5,243 bases of DNA, taken from positions 1 to 5,243 of the forward strand of contig CAMFGQ010000096.1 of the NCBI GenBank assembly GCA_945950065.1, read 5' to 3'. The stretch comes from an uncultured Clostridia bacterium (lineage in GTDB: Bacteria; Bacillota; Clostridia; Peptostreptococcales; Acidaminobacteraceae). Position numbers and translations under genes: made by a program. Position 1 is the stretch's first letter. Each line of letters starts with the position of its first letter. A model generated the notes under the pieces. The model had not been told where the DNA came from. It saw only the letters and a program-made list of their open reading frames with translations, and searched no databases. Positions 1-5,243 of this stretch are shown here, piece after piece.

Positions 1-3000
1 GTTGGGTTCGCTGGTGGAACTTCCACGGGATCAGAGTCGGATTCAGGTGGAGTTTCCCCATCCTCTTCGTCCTTCTCTTTTTCCTTTTCTTTTTCTTCTT
101 TTTCACACTCTTCACACTTCTCAGTTGGGTCAAAGAGATTGCCCTGCTCATCGAAGTATTCATCCTTACCAGTGGTGGTATTGCGGATTTTGAAGAAGGT
201 GCGCTCTTCTGTTTCTTTACAGAACTTTGTAGGAGTGAGTCCAGATTTCTTACATACGGTAAAGGTGATGTAGGAATCATCGACTTCTGTTGGAGCGGTT
301 CCTACGATAAAGAGTTCACTTCGTAGACCGAAGGAGAAGCCTGCAGCAGGTAGTTTACCACTTCGTTCAACAACAGTTCTCCATTCAACGCCTTCTGGCA
401 TCTCTGGGAAGGAAGAGGGTTCTAAATCAGCGTGGTAGTCGCGCATGATTCTTCCCCAGAACTGCGCTACATACCATGAACCTTCTGTCAGGGAGATGTT
501 TCGGTCAGTTCCTACCCAGATACTGGTGGAGATATTTGGTGTTACACCACAGAACCAAGCATCAGTATTTTGTTTACGATAGCCGGTGGTTCCAGTTTTA
601 CCAATGACTGGATGACCCCATCCAATGATGGCTTCTTGAGCATAGTTTTGAACAACATCACTGAGTAAATCCGTCATAATATAGTTGGCTTGCTCAGAGA
701 AAACTCTCTCACCATCAGGTTCTTCGTTGTCAAGAATGACATTGCCTTGGTTGTCCACTACTTTGGTATAGGACTTCCAGTTGACGTGGAATCCTTTGTT
801 TCCAAAGGTTCCATAGGCAGAAGCCATTTCCACAGGAGAGACACCATAGGTTAGAGACCCCAGTGATAGGGCAGCGGGGTTCAAGTCATTGCTTGCACCT
901 TCACGAACTAAGGTTGTGATTCCGTTTTTCTCAAGATAGTCAGCCATGCGATCGTAACCAACCATTTGGCCGAATTTTACAGCGGGGACATTTTGTGAAA
1001 TACGAAGGGCAGCACGTGCCGACATATTCCCTCTATACCTGTCTTCAAAGTTAACAGGCCATGGTTCTTGGCTACCGGGATTGAATTCAAAGCTCTCTTT
1101 GTCAATTACAACTGTTGCAGCGGTAAAGCTTTGGGAATCAATTCCAGGTCCATAAACAGCAAGAGGTTTAATGGATGATCCAGTTTGTGATGGGGAAGTA
1201 GCTCGGTTGAAGAGATTTCTTCCCGTTACACCTCGACCACCGAAGACAGCTTTAAGGTGTCCTGTGTATTGGTCAATCATGGCTGCAGCACTTTGAGGCT
1301 GTACCACAGGCATGTCGTTCATGTAAACATATTTTCGTTGAACAACTAGCTCGCCATAGTCATTGATGGAAACAATGCCATCATCAAAAGCAGATCTGCG
1401 GATGATCAGTTCATTTCCAGAAACGGCTAGATATTCAGTAGGGATGGTTAAGGAACCATTCTCGAAGAGGAGAATATAGGGGAGAGTATAGACCCCGTTG
1501 TTCTTGTATTCACGGTCTTGGGAGTTGGTACCATAGTGATACATATCGCCTAGACCCACATAGATGTAGCCGCCGTCGGCTGACTCTTCAAATTGAACCA
1601 GTCCTGTATACTCTACGCGTACATCACCATCCTCACTGCGGGTGAAATAATCAGGGGGCAGGAGGAAGTTTTTCTCTTCGTCGAAGGAGTTCTTATAATC
1701 GTAGATCAGGTCTCCGTTAGGAAGGAGAATACGACCATCACTAAATTCTGGATTGATGTAGCTTATGGATGGGTGAATGGGTGCAAATCCTTCTTTTGCT
1801 AGGGCACGTTTTAGATCTGCAATCAGTGCATGTTCGCTTCCTTCGGAGAAACTATTACCTAGAACAGATTCAGTGAAGTAGCCTTTATTGATCAGGACTT
1901 GCCATGTGTCATCACCTGTCACACCATCTGCATAGATGTCATGGTATTCTTGGAACTGAACTAGAGTCGAGTGAAGTGCTCCGTTAAAGTATTCAAAGGA
2001 ACCTTCTTCCATGTATTTGCGTTGCAGGAATTCCTGTTGTTCTTCTTCTAGGGTAGAATGAATGGTATAACCACCTGTAAGAAGGAGATTATAGGCTTGT
2101 TCCCGAGAAATTTCTTTTTCCTTCATCAGGTCTGCCACAACTTGTTCTTGAACGGTTTCCACAAAGAAGTTTGAAATGTTTTCGTTGTAGAATTTACCAG
2201 GGTTCAGTTTTTCTTTCAGATCAGTTGCAATACCTTGGTTGTACTGTTCTTCTGTAATGAAGTTTTGCTCCTTCATCAGACTCAGTACATATTTATAGCG
2301 CTCTTCAATGTTGGGATTGTAGACATAGACGAATTGACTATCTCTCTCGCCAAGCACATGGTCTCCACTTTCGACATTTGCTCGTTCTGTTGGAATCATG
2401 GGAGAGTAGTTGGTTGGAGCACTAGGTAGAGCAGCTAGCATAGCTCCTTCAATGTAGTCTAGATCCTTTGCATCTTTATTAAAGTAAATGTTAGCAGCTG
2501 CCTGAATTCCATTGGCAGATGAGCCTAAAAAGATCGTATTCAGATAGGTTTCAAGGATCTTTTCCTTGGGAAGTTTATCTTCAATGATCATGGCATAGTA
2601 GGCTTCTTGGATTTTTCGCACAGGAGAGTAGTCCAGTCTTGTTTCGGTTAGGAAAAGGTTTCGTGCCAGCTGTTGGGTAATGGTTGAGGTACCACTGACA
2701 TCACCTTGACTGAGAACTGCTTCCTTAATCGCACCAAGCATACGAACATAGTTAAAACCGTGATGTTCCCAGAAGGTTTTATCTTCAACTGCAATAAAGG
2801 CGTTGATGGCGTCTTTACTCATGTCTTCATAGGGAATAACGGTACGGAGTCCATCACCATATACTTTGGAGAGTAGATTCCCTTTGGTATCTACAATTTC
2901 GGAGTTTTGGTCTAGGGTAACATTTTCAGGATCGATTTCTGGCAATTTACTGATAGAATCCTGTACAATATAATAGACAACCCCGGCACCAATCATGATG

Positions 3001-3086
3001 GACAGAATAAGGGTAACAATAAGAATATTGAAAATGGTCAAAACAATACGACGTTTTGGTTTTCGCTTTTTTCGAACTATAGGCAT
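1..3086 (-). CDS. Class A penicillin-binding protein (PBP1A family), bifunctional glycosyltransferase/transpeptidase, 3' end outside the window
   Basis: Membrane-anchored enzyme that polymerises lipid II into glycan strands and cross-links the stem peptides outside the cell. The frame is open from ATG at 3086 to the left edge (1028 full codons, no stop). Residues 2-13 are a very basic cytoplasmic stretch and about 14-40 form one membrane anchor. Glycosyltransferase (GT51) signatures are EDKTFWEHHG at 101-110, with E101 the likely catalytic Glu, and GTSTITQQLARN at 132-143. A GGYTIHSTL linker (338-346) precedes an unusually long insert (347-595). The transpeptidase domain then shows SSIK (catalytic S637, K640), SQN (697-699) and KTGT (830-833). 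The tail has C945, C956, C991, C994 and a charged low-complexity end. A consensus ribosome site 4 nt upstream supports the start. It is divergent from hflX. Family assignment is secure; a symbol such as ponA or pbp1A would be by analogy only. Confidence 0.96.
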   Translation of the reverse strand, partial: MPIVRKKRKPKRRIVLTIFNILIVTLILSIMIGAGVVYYIVQDSISKLPEIDPENVTLDQNSEIVDTKGNLLSKVYGDGLRTVIPYEDMSKDAINAFIAVEDKTFWEHHGFNYVRMLGAIKEAVLSQGDVSGTSTITQQLARNLFLTETRLDYSPVRKIQEAYYAMIIEDKLPKEKILETYLNTIFLGSSANGIQAAANIYFNKDAKDLDYIEGAMLAALPSAPTNYSPMIPTERANVESGDHVLGERDSQFVYVYNPNIEERYKYVLSLMKEQNFITEEQYNQGIATDLKEKLNPGKFYNENISNFFVETVQEQVVADLMKEKEISREQAYNLLLTGGYTIHSTLEEEQQEFLQRKYMEEGSFEYFNGALHSTLVQFQEYHDIYADGVTGDDTWQVLINKGYFTESVLGNSFSEGSEHALIADLKRALAKEGFAPIHPSISYINPEFSDGRILLPNGDLIYDYKNSFDEEKNFLLPPDYFTRSEDGDVRVEYTGLVQFEESADGGYIYVGLGDMYHYGTNSQDREYKNNGVYTLPYILLFENGSLTIPTEYLAVSGNELIIRRSAFDDGIVSINDYGELVVQRKYVYMNDMPVVQPQSAAAMIDQYTGHLKAVFGGRGVTGRNLFNRATSPSQTGSSIKPLAVYGPGIDSQSFTAATVVIDKESFEFNPGSQEPWPVNFEDRYRGNMSARAALRISQNVPAVKFGQMVGYDRMADYLEKNGITTLVREGASNDLNPAALSLGSLTYGVSPVEMASAYGTFGNKGFHVNWKSYTKVVDNQGNVILDNEEPDGERVFSEQANYIMTDLLSDVVQNYAQEAIIGWGHPVIGKTGTTGYRKQNTDAWFCGVTPNISTSIWVGTDRNISLTEGSWYVAQFWGRIMRDYHADLEPSSFPEMPEGVEWRTVVERSGKLPAAGFSFGLRSELFIVGTAPTEVDDSYITFTVCKKSGLTPTKFCKETEERTFFKIRNTTTGKDEYFDEQGNLFDPTEKCEECEKEEKEKEKEKDEEDGETPPESDSDPVEVPPANP
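3..254 (-). other. Cysteine-containing, low-complexity C-terminal tail of the PBP
   Basis: Residues 945-1028, beyond the transpeptidase core and predicted outside the membrane. Cysteines lie at 945 (VCKKSGL), 956, 991 and 994 (the last two as CEEC). Clostridial PBP1A proteins often end the transpeptidase with a C-x-x-S-G ... C ... C layout, so the first three fit that pattern. From 995 the sequence becomes an alternating Lys/Glu run, then a Pro, Asp, Glu and Ser-rich stretch to the window edge. The true C-terminus is not visible. Confidence 0.75.
1302..1760 (-). other. Probable beta-rich (OB-like?) insert before the transpeptidase domain
   Basis: Residues about 443-595 of the PBP, between the peptidoglycan-binding-like module and the transpeptidase. 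The segment alternates short hydrophobic stretches with Gly/Asn/Asp turns (for example LLPNGDLIYDY at 454-464, and a run of Tyr and Gly at 505-519), which suggests beta strands. It is rich in Tyr and acidic residues and has no catalytic motif. Some class A PBPs carry an OB-like domain at this place, so this may be a divergent version, but I cannot confirm the fold from sequence alone. Confidence 0.4.
1881..2033 (-). other. Peptidoglycan-binding (PG_binding_1-like) module inside the PBP
   Basis: Residues about 352-402 of the PBP. The segment has the layout of a PG_binding_1 repeat: a leading L-Q-x-x-x-x-x-x-G helix (LQRKYMEEG, 354-362), a N-G-A-L turn (368-371), the V-Q-F-Q helix (376-379), then the diagnostic D-G-V-T-G-D-D-T-W-x-x-L ending (387-398). 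This matches the family pattern of FQ, about seven residues, DGxxGxxTWxxL. Such modules bind cell-wall glycopeptide and are usually terminal in hydrolases, so a position between the two synthase domains is atypical. A second weak start of such a repeat (LKRALAKEGF, 425-434) follows but lacks the later motifs. Identified by motif only. Confidence 0.7.
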
Positions 3087-3089
3087 GTG

Positions 3090-3108
3090 TACCTCCTTAA
3101 CAGAGGTA
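3090..3108. repeat. 6-bp inverted repeat over the PBP start region
   Basis: TACCTC (3090-3095) and GAGGTA (3103-3108) are perfect inverted copies separated by 7 bp. The left arm is part of the PBP Shine-Dalgarno site and the right arm abuts the -10 box. It could be an operator, or it may simply reflect the Shine-Dalgarno sequence; short repeats like this arise by chance. Confidence 0.35.
3091..3098 (-). promoter_or_regulatory. Shine-Dalgarno site of the PBP gene
   Basis: On the minus strand this reads AAGGAGGT, a full match to the anti-SD sequence, four bases before the ATG at 3086. It fixes the start codon and implies strong initiation. Confidence 0.9.
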
Positions 3109-3116
3109 TTATATCA
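3108..3116 (-). promoter_or_regulatory. Extended -10 promoter for the PBP gene
   Basis: The minus strand reads TGATATAAT, a perfect TG-n-TATAAT extended -10 for the housekeeping sigma factor. No good -35 lies 16-18 bp upstream, which is common for extended -10 promoters. Transcription would begin near 3101, leaving a leader of only about 15 nt that holds little more than the Shine-Dalgarno site. Start site inferred, not shown. Confidence 0.65.
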
Positions 3117-3140
3117 TATATTTTTGGACTGCGCGATAGA

Positions 3141-3147
3141 AAGGGAG
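3141..3147 (+). promoter_or_regulatory. Ribosome binding site of hflX
   Basis: AAGGGAG lies four bases before the ATG at 3152, a near-consensus purine-rich site that supports this start. It shares the 65-bp divergent region with the PBP signals. Confidence 0.7.
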
Positions 3148-3151
3148 TCTT

Positions 3152-4396
3152 ATGAATAAACCGCGTGTTCTGGCTTTAGGCCTTGCACTGGAAGAAAAAG
3201 AAAAAGCAGAGGAATCTTTAGAAGAGTTAAAGGGTCTTGTGGAAGCTGCTGGAGCTGAAGTTGTGGTAGAAATGATTCAGCAGAGAAATGAAATTGATGG
3301 ACGTACCTATTTTGGGAAGGGTAAGGTACAGGAGATCATTGCTGTGGCTGATGAGACAGACATTGATTTTGCAGTAGTGGATGATGAACTCAGTGGATCT
3401 CATCTTCATAATCTCGCAGAGATTTTACCTTTTCCTATCATGGATCGTACCTCTCTGATTCTTGATATTTTTGCCCAGCGGAGTCGCAGTCGACTCTCTA
3501 AGGATCAAGTAGAGATTGCACAACTTCGCTATAATCGCACTCATCTTGTTGGGGTTGGAAAATTCCTTTCGCAACAGGGGGGTGGCATTGGAACCAGAGG
3601 ACCTGGTGAAACCAAGTTGGAGATGGACAGACGAAAGATTGATGATCGTATCAGTGAGCTTTCTCGCCGCATTAAAGAACAAAAAGATGTACTGAAGACC
3701 CAGCGTAAACGAAGGATTGCTTCAGACATCCCTAGAGTTGCTTTGGTTGGTTATACTAATGCAGGCAAATCCTCTCTGATGAACTGGTTCATTGAGCATT
3801 ATGAAGCAGAAGGTTCTCAAGTAAAAGTAGAGGATATGCTTTTTGCCTCATTAGAAACCTTTGTCCGCAAAATCAAACTAGAAGAGGGAATGGAGTTTTT
3901 CCTCATTGATACTGTAGGTTTCGTCCGTAAATTACCACATTTACTGATTGATGCCTTTCATAGTACCTTGGAAGAGGTAAGTTATGCCGATCTATTACTC
4001 CATGTACTGGATGGTTCAAAGGAAGACGCCAAGGAACAAGAGGAAGCCACGACCCGTGTTTTAGCTGAAGTTGGGGGTGGAGATCTTCCACGCATTGATC
4101 TCCTGAACAAAATGGACTTAGGACTAGCCAATTCCGAAATGCACGGACTTCCCATCTCCATTAAGACTGGCGAAAACATGGACAAAATGATTGATCTTCT
4201 GAAAAAGGAACTCTTTGGTCATTGGGTCATGGAAAGCTTTCTCTTTCCTTATCGAGACGGTGCCTCCTTGTCTTCTTTCCTTGAGGAGACCCATGTCCTT
4301 GAACAGGAGCATCTAGAAGAGGGAACACGTGTCCTTGCGCGTGTGAGTCCTCGTCAGAGAAAGGAATATGGTGAATTTCTCTATGAAGCTCATTAA
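3152..4396 (+). CDS. hflX: GTPase HflX
   Basis: Cytoplasmic ribosome-associated GTPase that, in studied bacteria, binds the 50S subunit and splits stalled or heat-damaged ribosomes. The 414 residues match the usual family length. The N-terminal HflX domain covers about 1-190 and includes the glycine-rich GGGIGTRGPGETKLEMDRR signature (143-161) and a basic helical linker (about 160-190). The G domain has G1 GYTNAGKS (200-207), a G2 region FASLET (231-236), G3 DTVGF (253-257) followed by the typical RKLPHLLIDAFHSTLEE stretch, G4 NKMD (319-322) and a G5-like SIK (336-338). A short C-terminal domain runs from about 358. The switch I segment reads ASLETFVR where many HflX proteins have ATLDPTTR. 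Divergent from the PBP gene, its 3' end overlaps yigZ. Confidence 0.97.
   Translation: MNKPRVLALGLALEEKEKAEESLEELKGLVEAAGAEVVVEMIQQRNEIDGRTYFGKGKVQEIIAVADETDIDFAVVDDELSGSHLHNLAEILPFPIMDRTSLILDIFAQRSRSRLSKDQVEIAQLRYNRTHLVGVGKFLSQQGGGIGTRGPGETKLEMDRRKIDDRISELSRRIKEQKDVLKTQRKRRIASDIPRVALVGYTNAGKSSLMNWFIEHYEAEGSQVKVEDMLFASLETFVRKIKLEEGMEFFLIDTVGFVRKLPHLLIDAFHSTLEEVSYADLLLHVLDGSKEDAKEQEEATTRVLAEVGGGDLPRIDLLNKMDLGLANSEMHGLPISIKTGENMDKMIDLLKKELFGHWVMESFLFPYRDGASLSSFLEETHVLEQEHLEEGTRVLARVSPRQRKEYGEFLYEAH
4360..4365 (+). promoter_or_regulatory. Ribosome binding site for yigZ inside hflX
   Basis: AAAGGA lies within the last codons of hflX. It is 2 nt from the ATG at 4368, 5 nt from an in-frame GTG at 4371 and 17 nt from an in-frame ATG at 4383. 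Spacing favours the GTG, so the exact start of yigZ is open. A GGTGA at 4370-4374 could serve the ATG at 4383. Confidence 0.5.
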
Positions 4397-5015
4397 AACC
4401 CATGCCATCACAGAATTTACTGAAAAGAAGAGTAAGTTTATTGGCTATGCCTTTCACGTTGAATCTGAAGAAGAAATTGAGGAGATTATTTCTGAGCTCT
4501 GGAAGGAACACAGAAAAGCAACCCATATATGTACCGCCTATGTTCTGGGTTTAGCCCAGCCTAGAGGTAACTTTGATGATGATGGTGAGCCTAGTCTCAC
4601 TGCTGGATACCCCATGCTACAGGTTTTAGAAGGCCAAGATTATCGTCAAGTCCTTCTATGCAGTGTACGCTACTATGGGGGCATTCAACTGGGAAAAGGT
4701 GGGTTGATTCGCGCCTATACCCGCAGTGCACAAGAAACCCTTGAAGCAGCCGGATACAAGATCATTAAAGCTGTGGGCAAGTGGAAAATGACCTATGCCT
4801 ATCACCATCATGGTCCCATTGAGTATTTGTTATCCACGGAAGGAGTTCTTGGCCCTGAAGCAGACTACACCGACGTGGTGACGCGCGTTGTCTATCTGGA
4901 AGATGAAGGTATACTTTCAAAACTCATGGAGCAAAGCTCAGGTCAGATTGAGATTGAAAAACTAGTGGATTGTTTTCTGGATACTTATCAAGGTTTAACT
5001 GAACTCTATGATTAG
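4368..5015 (+). CDS. yigZ: YigZ/IMPACT family protein (UPF0029 plus DUF1949)
   Basis: Conserved cytoplasmic protein related to E. coli YigZ, B. subtilis YvyE and eukaryotic IMPACT; its bacterial biochemical role is unsettled. The 215 residues fit the family. The N-terminal UPF0029 domain shows EKKSKFIG (19-26), ATHICTAYVLG (51-61), the signature DDDGEPSLTAGYPML (70-84; usually SGTAG) and VRYYGGIQLGKGGLIRAY (100-117). The C-terminal ferredoxin-like DUF1949 region covers about 140-210. The start at 4368 aligns in length with B. subtilis YvyE, but GTG 4371 and ATG 4383 are alternatives that shorten it by one or five residues. It overlaps hflX by 29 nt (14 nt if ATG 4383 is used) in another frame, indicating an operon with translational coupling, and is followed by a terminator. 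Confidence 0.95.
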   Translation: MVNFSMKLIKTHAITEFTEKKSKFIGYAFHVESEEEIEEIISELWKEHRKATHICTAYVLGLAQPRGNFDDDGEPSLTAGYPMLQVLEGQDYRQVLLCSVRYYGGIQLGKGGLIRAYTRSAQETLEAAGYKIIKAVGKWKMTYAYHHHGPIEYLLSTEGVLGPEADYTDVVTRVVYLEDEGILSKLMEQSSGQIEIEKLVDCFLDTYQGLTELYD

Positions 5016-5033
5016 AGATATGAAGGAAGAAAC

Positions 5034-5056
5034 GAAGAAAGAAATGAAGAAAGAAA
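5034..5056 (+). repeat. Short purine direct repeat after yigZ
   Basis: GAAGAAAGAAA occurs at 5034-5044 and again at 5046-5056, one base apart, inside an almost pure purine stretch (about 5014-5059). On the minus strand it becomes a pyrimidine-rich tract just past the terminator. Probably low-complexity spacer of replication-slippage origin. Confidence 0.6.
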
Positions 5057-5084
5057 AAACTCCGAGATTATTCCTCGGAGTTTT
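5056..5084. terminator. Bidirectional intrinsic terminator
   Basis: AAAACTCCGAG (5056-5066) pairs perfectly with CTCGGAGTTTT (5074-5084), an 11-bp stem with a 7-base loop. The plus strand continues TTTTCTT, ending the hflX-yigZ transcript; the minus strand continues into a T-run and pyrimidine tract, ending the convergent gene. The minus-strand stop codon (5068-5070) lies in the loop. Confidence 0.92.
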
Positions 5085-5243
5085 CTTGTGAAAAGAATTC
5101 TTTTAATTTTCTGAGTCGTTCCATTTCTTGTGCAGCTTTTTCTTCTTCAGTGAGGCCAGTTGTATCTTGACGTTTTAATTCATCTGGTAGTTCCACTGCA
5201 ATGGTTTTTTCTTCAGCAGGAACACTGGCTTTCTCCTGAACAG
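5068..5243 (-). CDS. Unidentified protein, C-terminal 57 residues only
   Basis: An open frame enters from the right edge and ends at TAA (5070-5068) within the terminator loop. Its last codons form the stem. The visible tail is strongly charged: 14 Glu, 6 Lys, 3 Arg and 2 Asp among 57 residues, with a probable amphipathic or coiled helix over LTEEEKAAQEMERLRKLKEFF (last third, beginning with TEEEKAAQ). There is no domain motif, cysteine or membrane segment. The convergent position opposite yigZ, the shared terminator and the lack of any other open minus-strand frame reaching this point support it being a real gene. Product not recognised; such acidic tails occur on many unrelated proteins. 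Confidence 0.7.
   Translation of the reverse strand, partial: VQEKASVPAEEKTIAVELPDELKRQDTTGLTEEEKAAQEMERLRKLKEFFSQENSEE

Noticed and set aside
61..110. Pyrimidine-rich tract on the plus strand as a non-coding repeat or structural element
   Set aside because: It is explained by the in-frame Lys/Glu codons of the PBP tail.
2..193. Plus-strand open frames at 2-193, 1593-1802 and 2235-2429
   Set aside because: They lie antisense to the strongly supported PBP gene, lack ribosome sites and recognisable motifs, and have compositions expected from reading a coding strand backwards.
1784..1814. Second peptidoglycan-binding repeat in the PBP (LKRALAKEGF, residues 425-434)
   Set aside because: Only the first-helix pattern is present; the FQ and DGxxGxxT elements are missing, so it is not called as a full repeat.
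3097..3124. Possible rightward promoter for hflX: TTAACA (3097-3102) with TATATT (3117-3122) or TATTTT (3119-3124)
   Set aside because: The better -10 leaves a 14-bp spacer, too short; the 16-bp spacing gives only a 4/6 match. hflX must be transcribed from somewhere near, but the sequence does not single out a promoter.
3227..4526. Several minus-strand open frames opposite hflX and yigZ (60-99 codons)
   Set aside because: Antisense shadows of genes with clear family motifs; no domain or credible translation signal seen.
5020..5091. Small plus-strand open frame (23 codons) after yigZ, running through the terminator
   Set aside because: No ribosome site, low-complexity Lys/Glu start dictated by the purine tract, and its second half is the terminator hairpin. 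Most likely chance.

Overview
The window looks like chromosomal DNA of a low-to-moderate GC Bacillota bacterium, most likely a member of Clostridia. This rests on strong Shine-Dalgarno sites, the style of the class A penicillin-binding protein (transpeptidase opening with a GGRG box, then G-S-S-I-K-P-L-A-V-Y), and full-length HflX and YigZ homologues close to the Gram-positive versions. I cannot name a genus. I see no insertion sequence, phage gene, CRISPR array, tRNA or rRNA.

Left part (1-3086, minus strand): one very long open frame that runs off the left edge. It encodes at least 1028 residues of a bifunctional class A PBP (PBP1A family) with all glycosyltransferase and transpeptidase signatures. 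Its unusual parts are a segment of about 250 residues between the two catalytic domains, which starts with what looks like a peptidoglycan-binding (PG_binding_1-type) module, and a C-terminal tail with four cysteines followed by a Lys/Glu-rich and then a Pro/Asp/Glu/Ser-rich stretch.

Middle (3087-3151): a compact 65-bp divergent intergenic region. It holds a perfect extended -10 (TG-n-TATAAT) and a perfect Shine-Dalgarno site for the PBP gene, a 6-bp inverted repeat overlapping both, and a ribosome binding site for the rightward gene. I found no convincing rightward promoter.

Right part (3152-5015, plus strand): hflX, a ribosome-associated GTPase, overlaps a downstream yigZ/IMPACT-family gene, so the two are almost certainly one translationally coupled operon. 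HflX separates stalled ribosomes, and eukaryotic IMPACT acts in Gcn1/Gcn2 ribosome-stress signalling, so the pairing is suggestive of a shared translation-stress role; that is an inference.

Right end (5016-5243): a purine-rich spacer with a short direct repeat leads to a strong bidirectional hairpin terminator. A convergent minus-strand gene enters from the right edge. Only its last 57 codons are visible, and its stop codon lies in the loop of the terminator. Its product cannot be identified.
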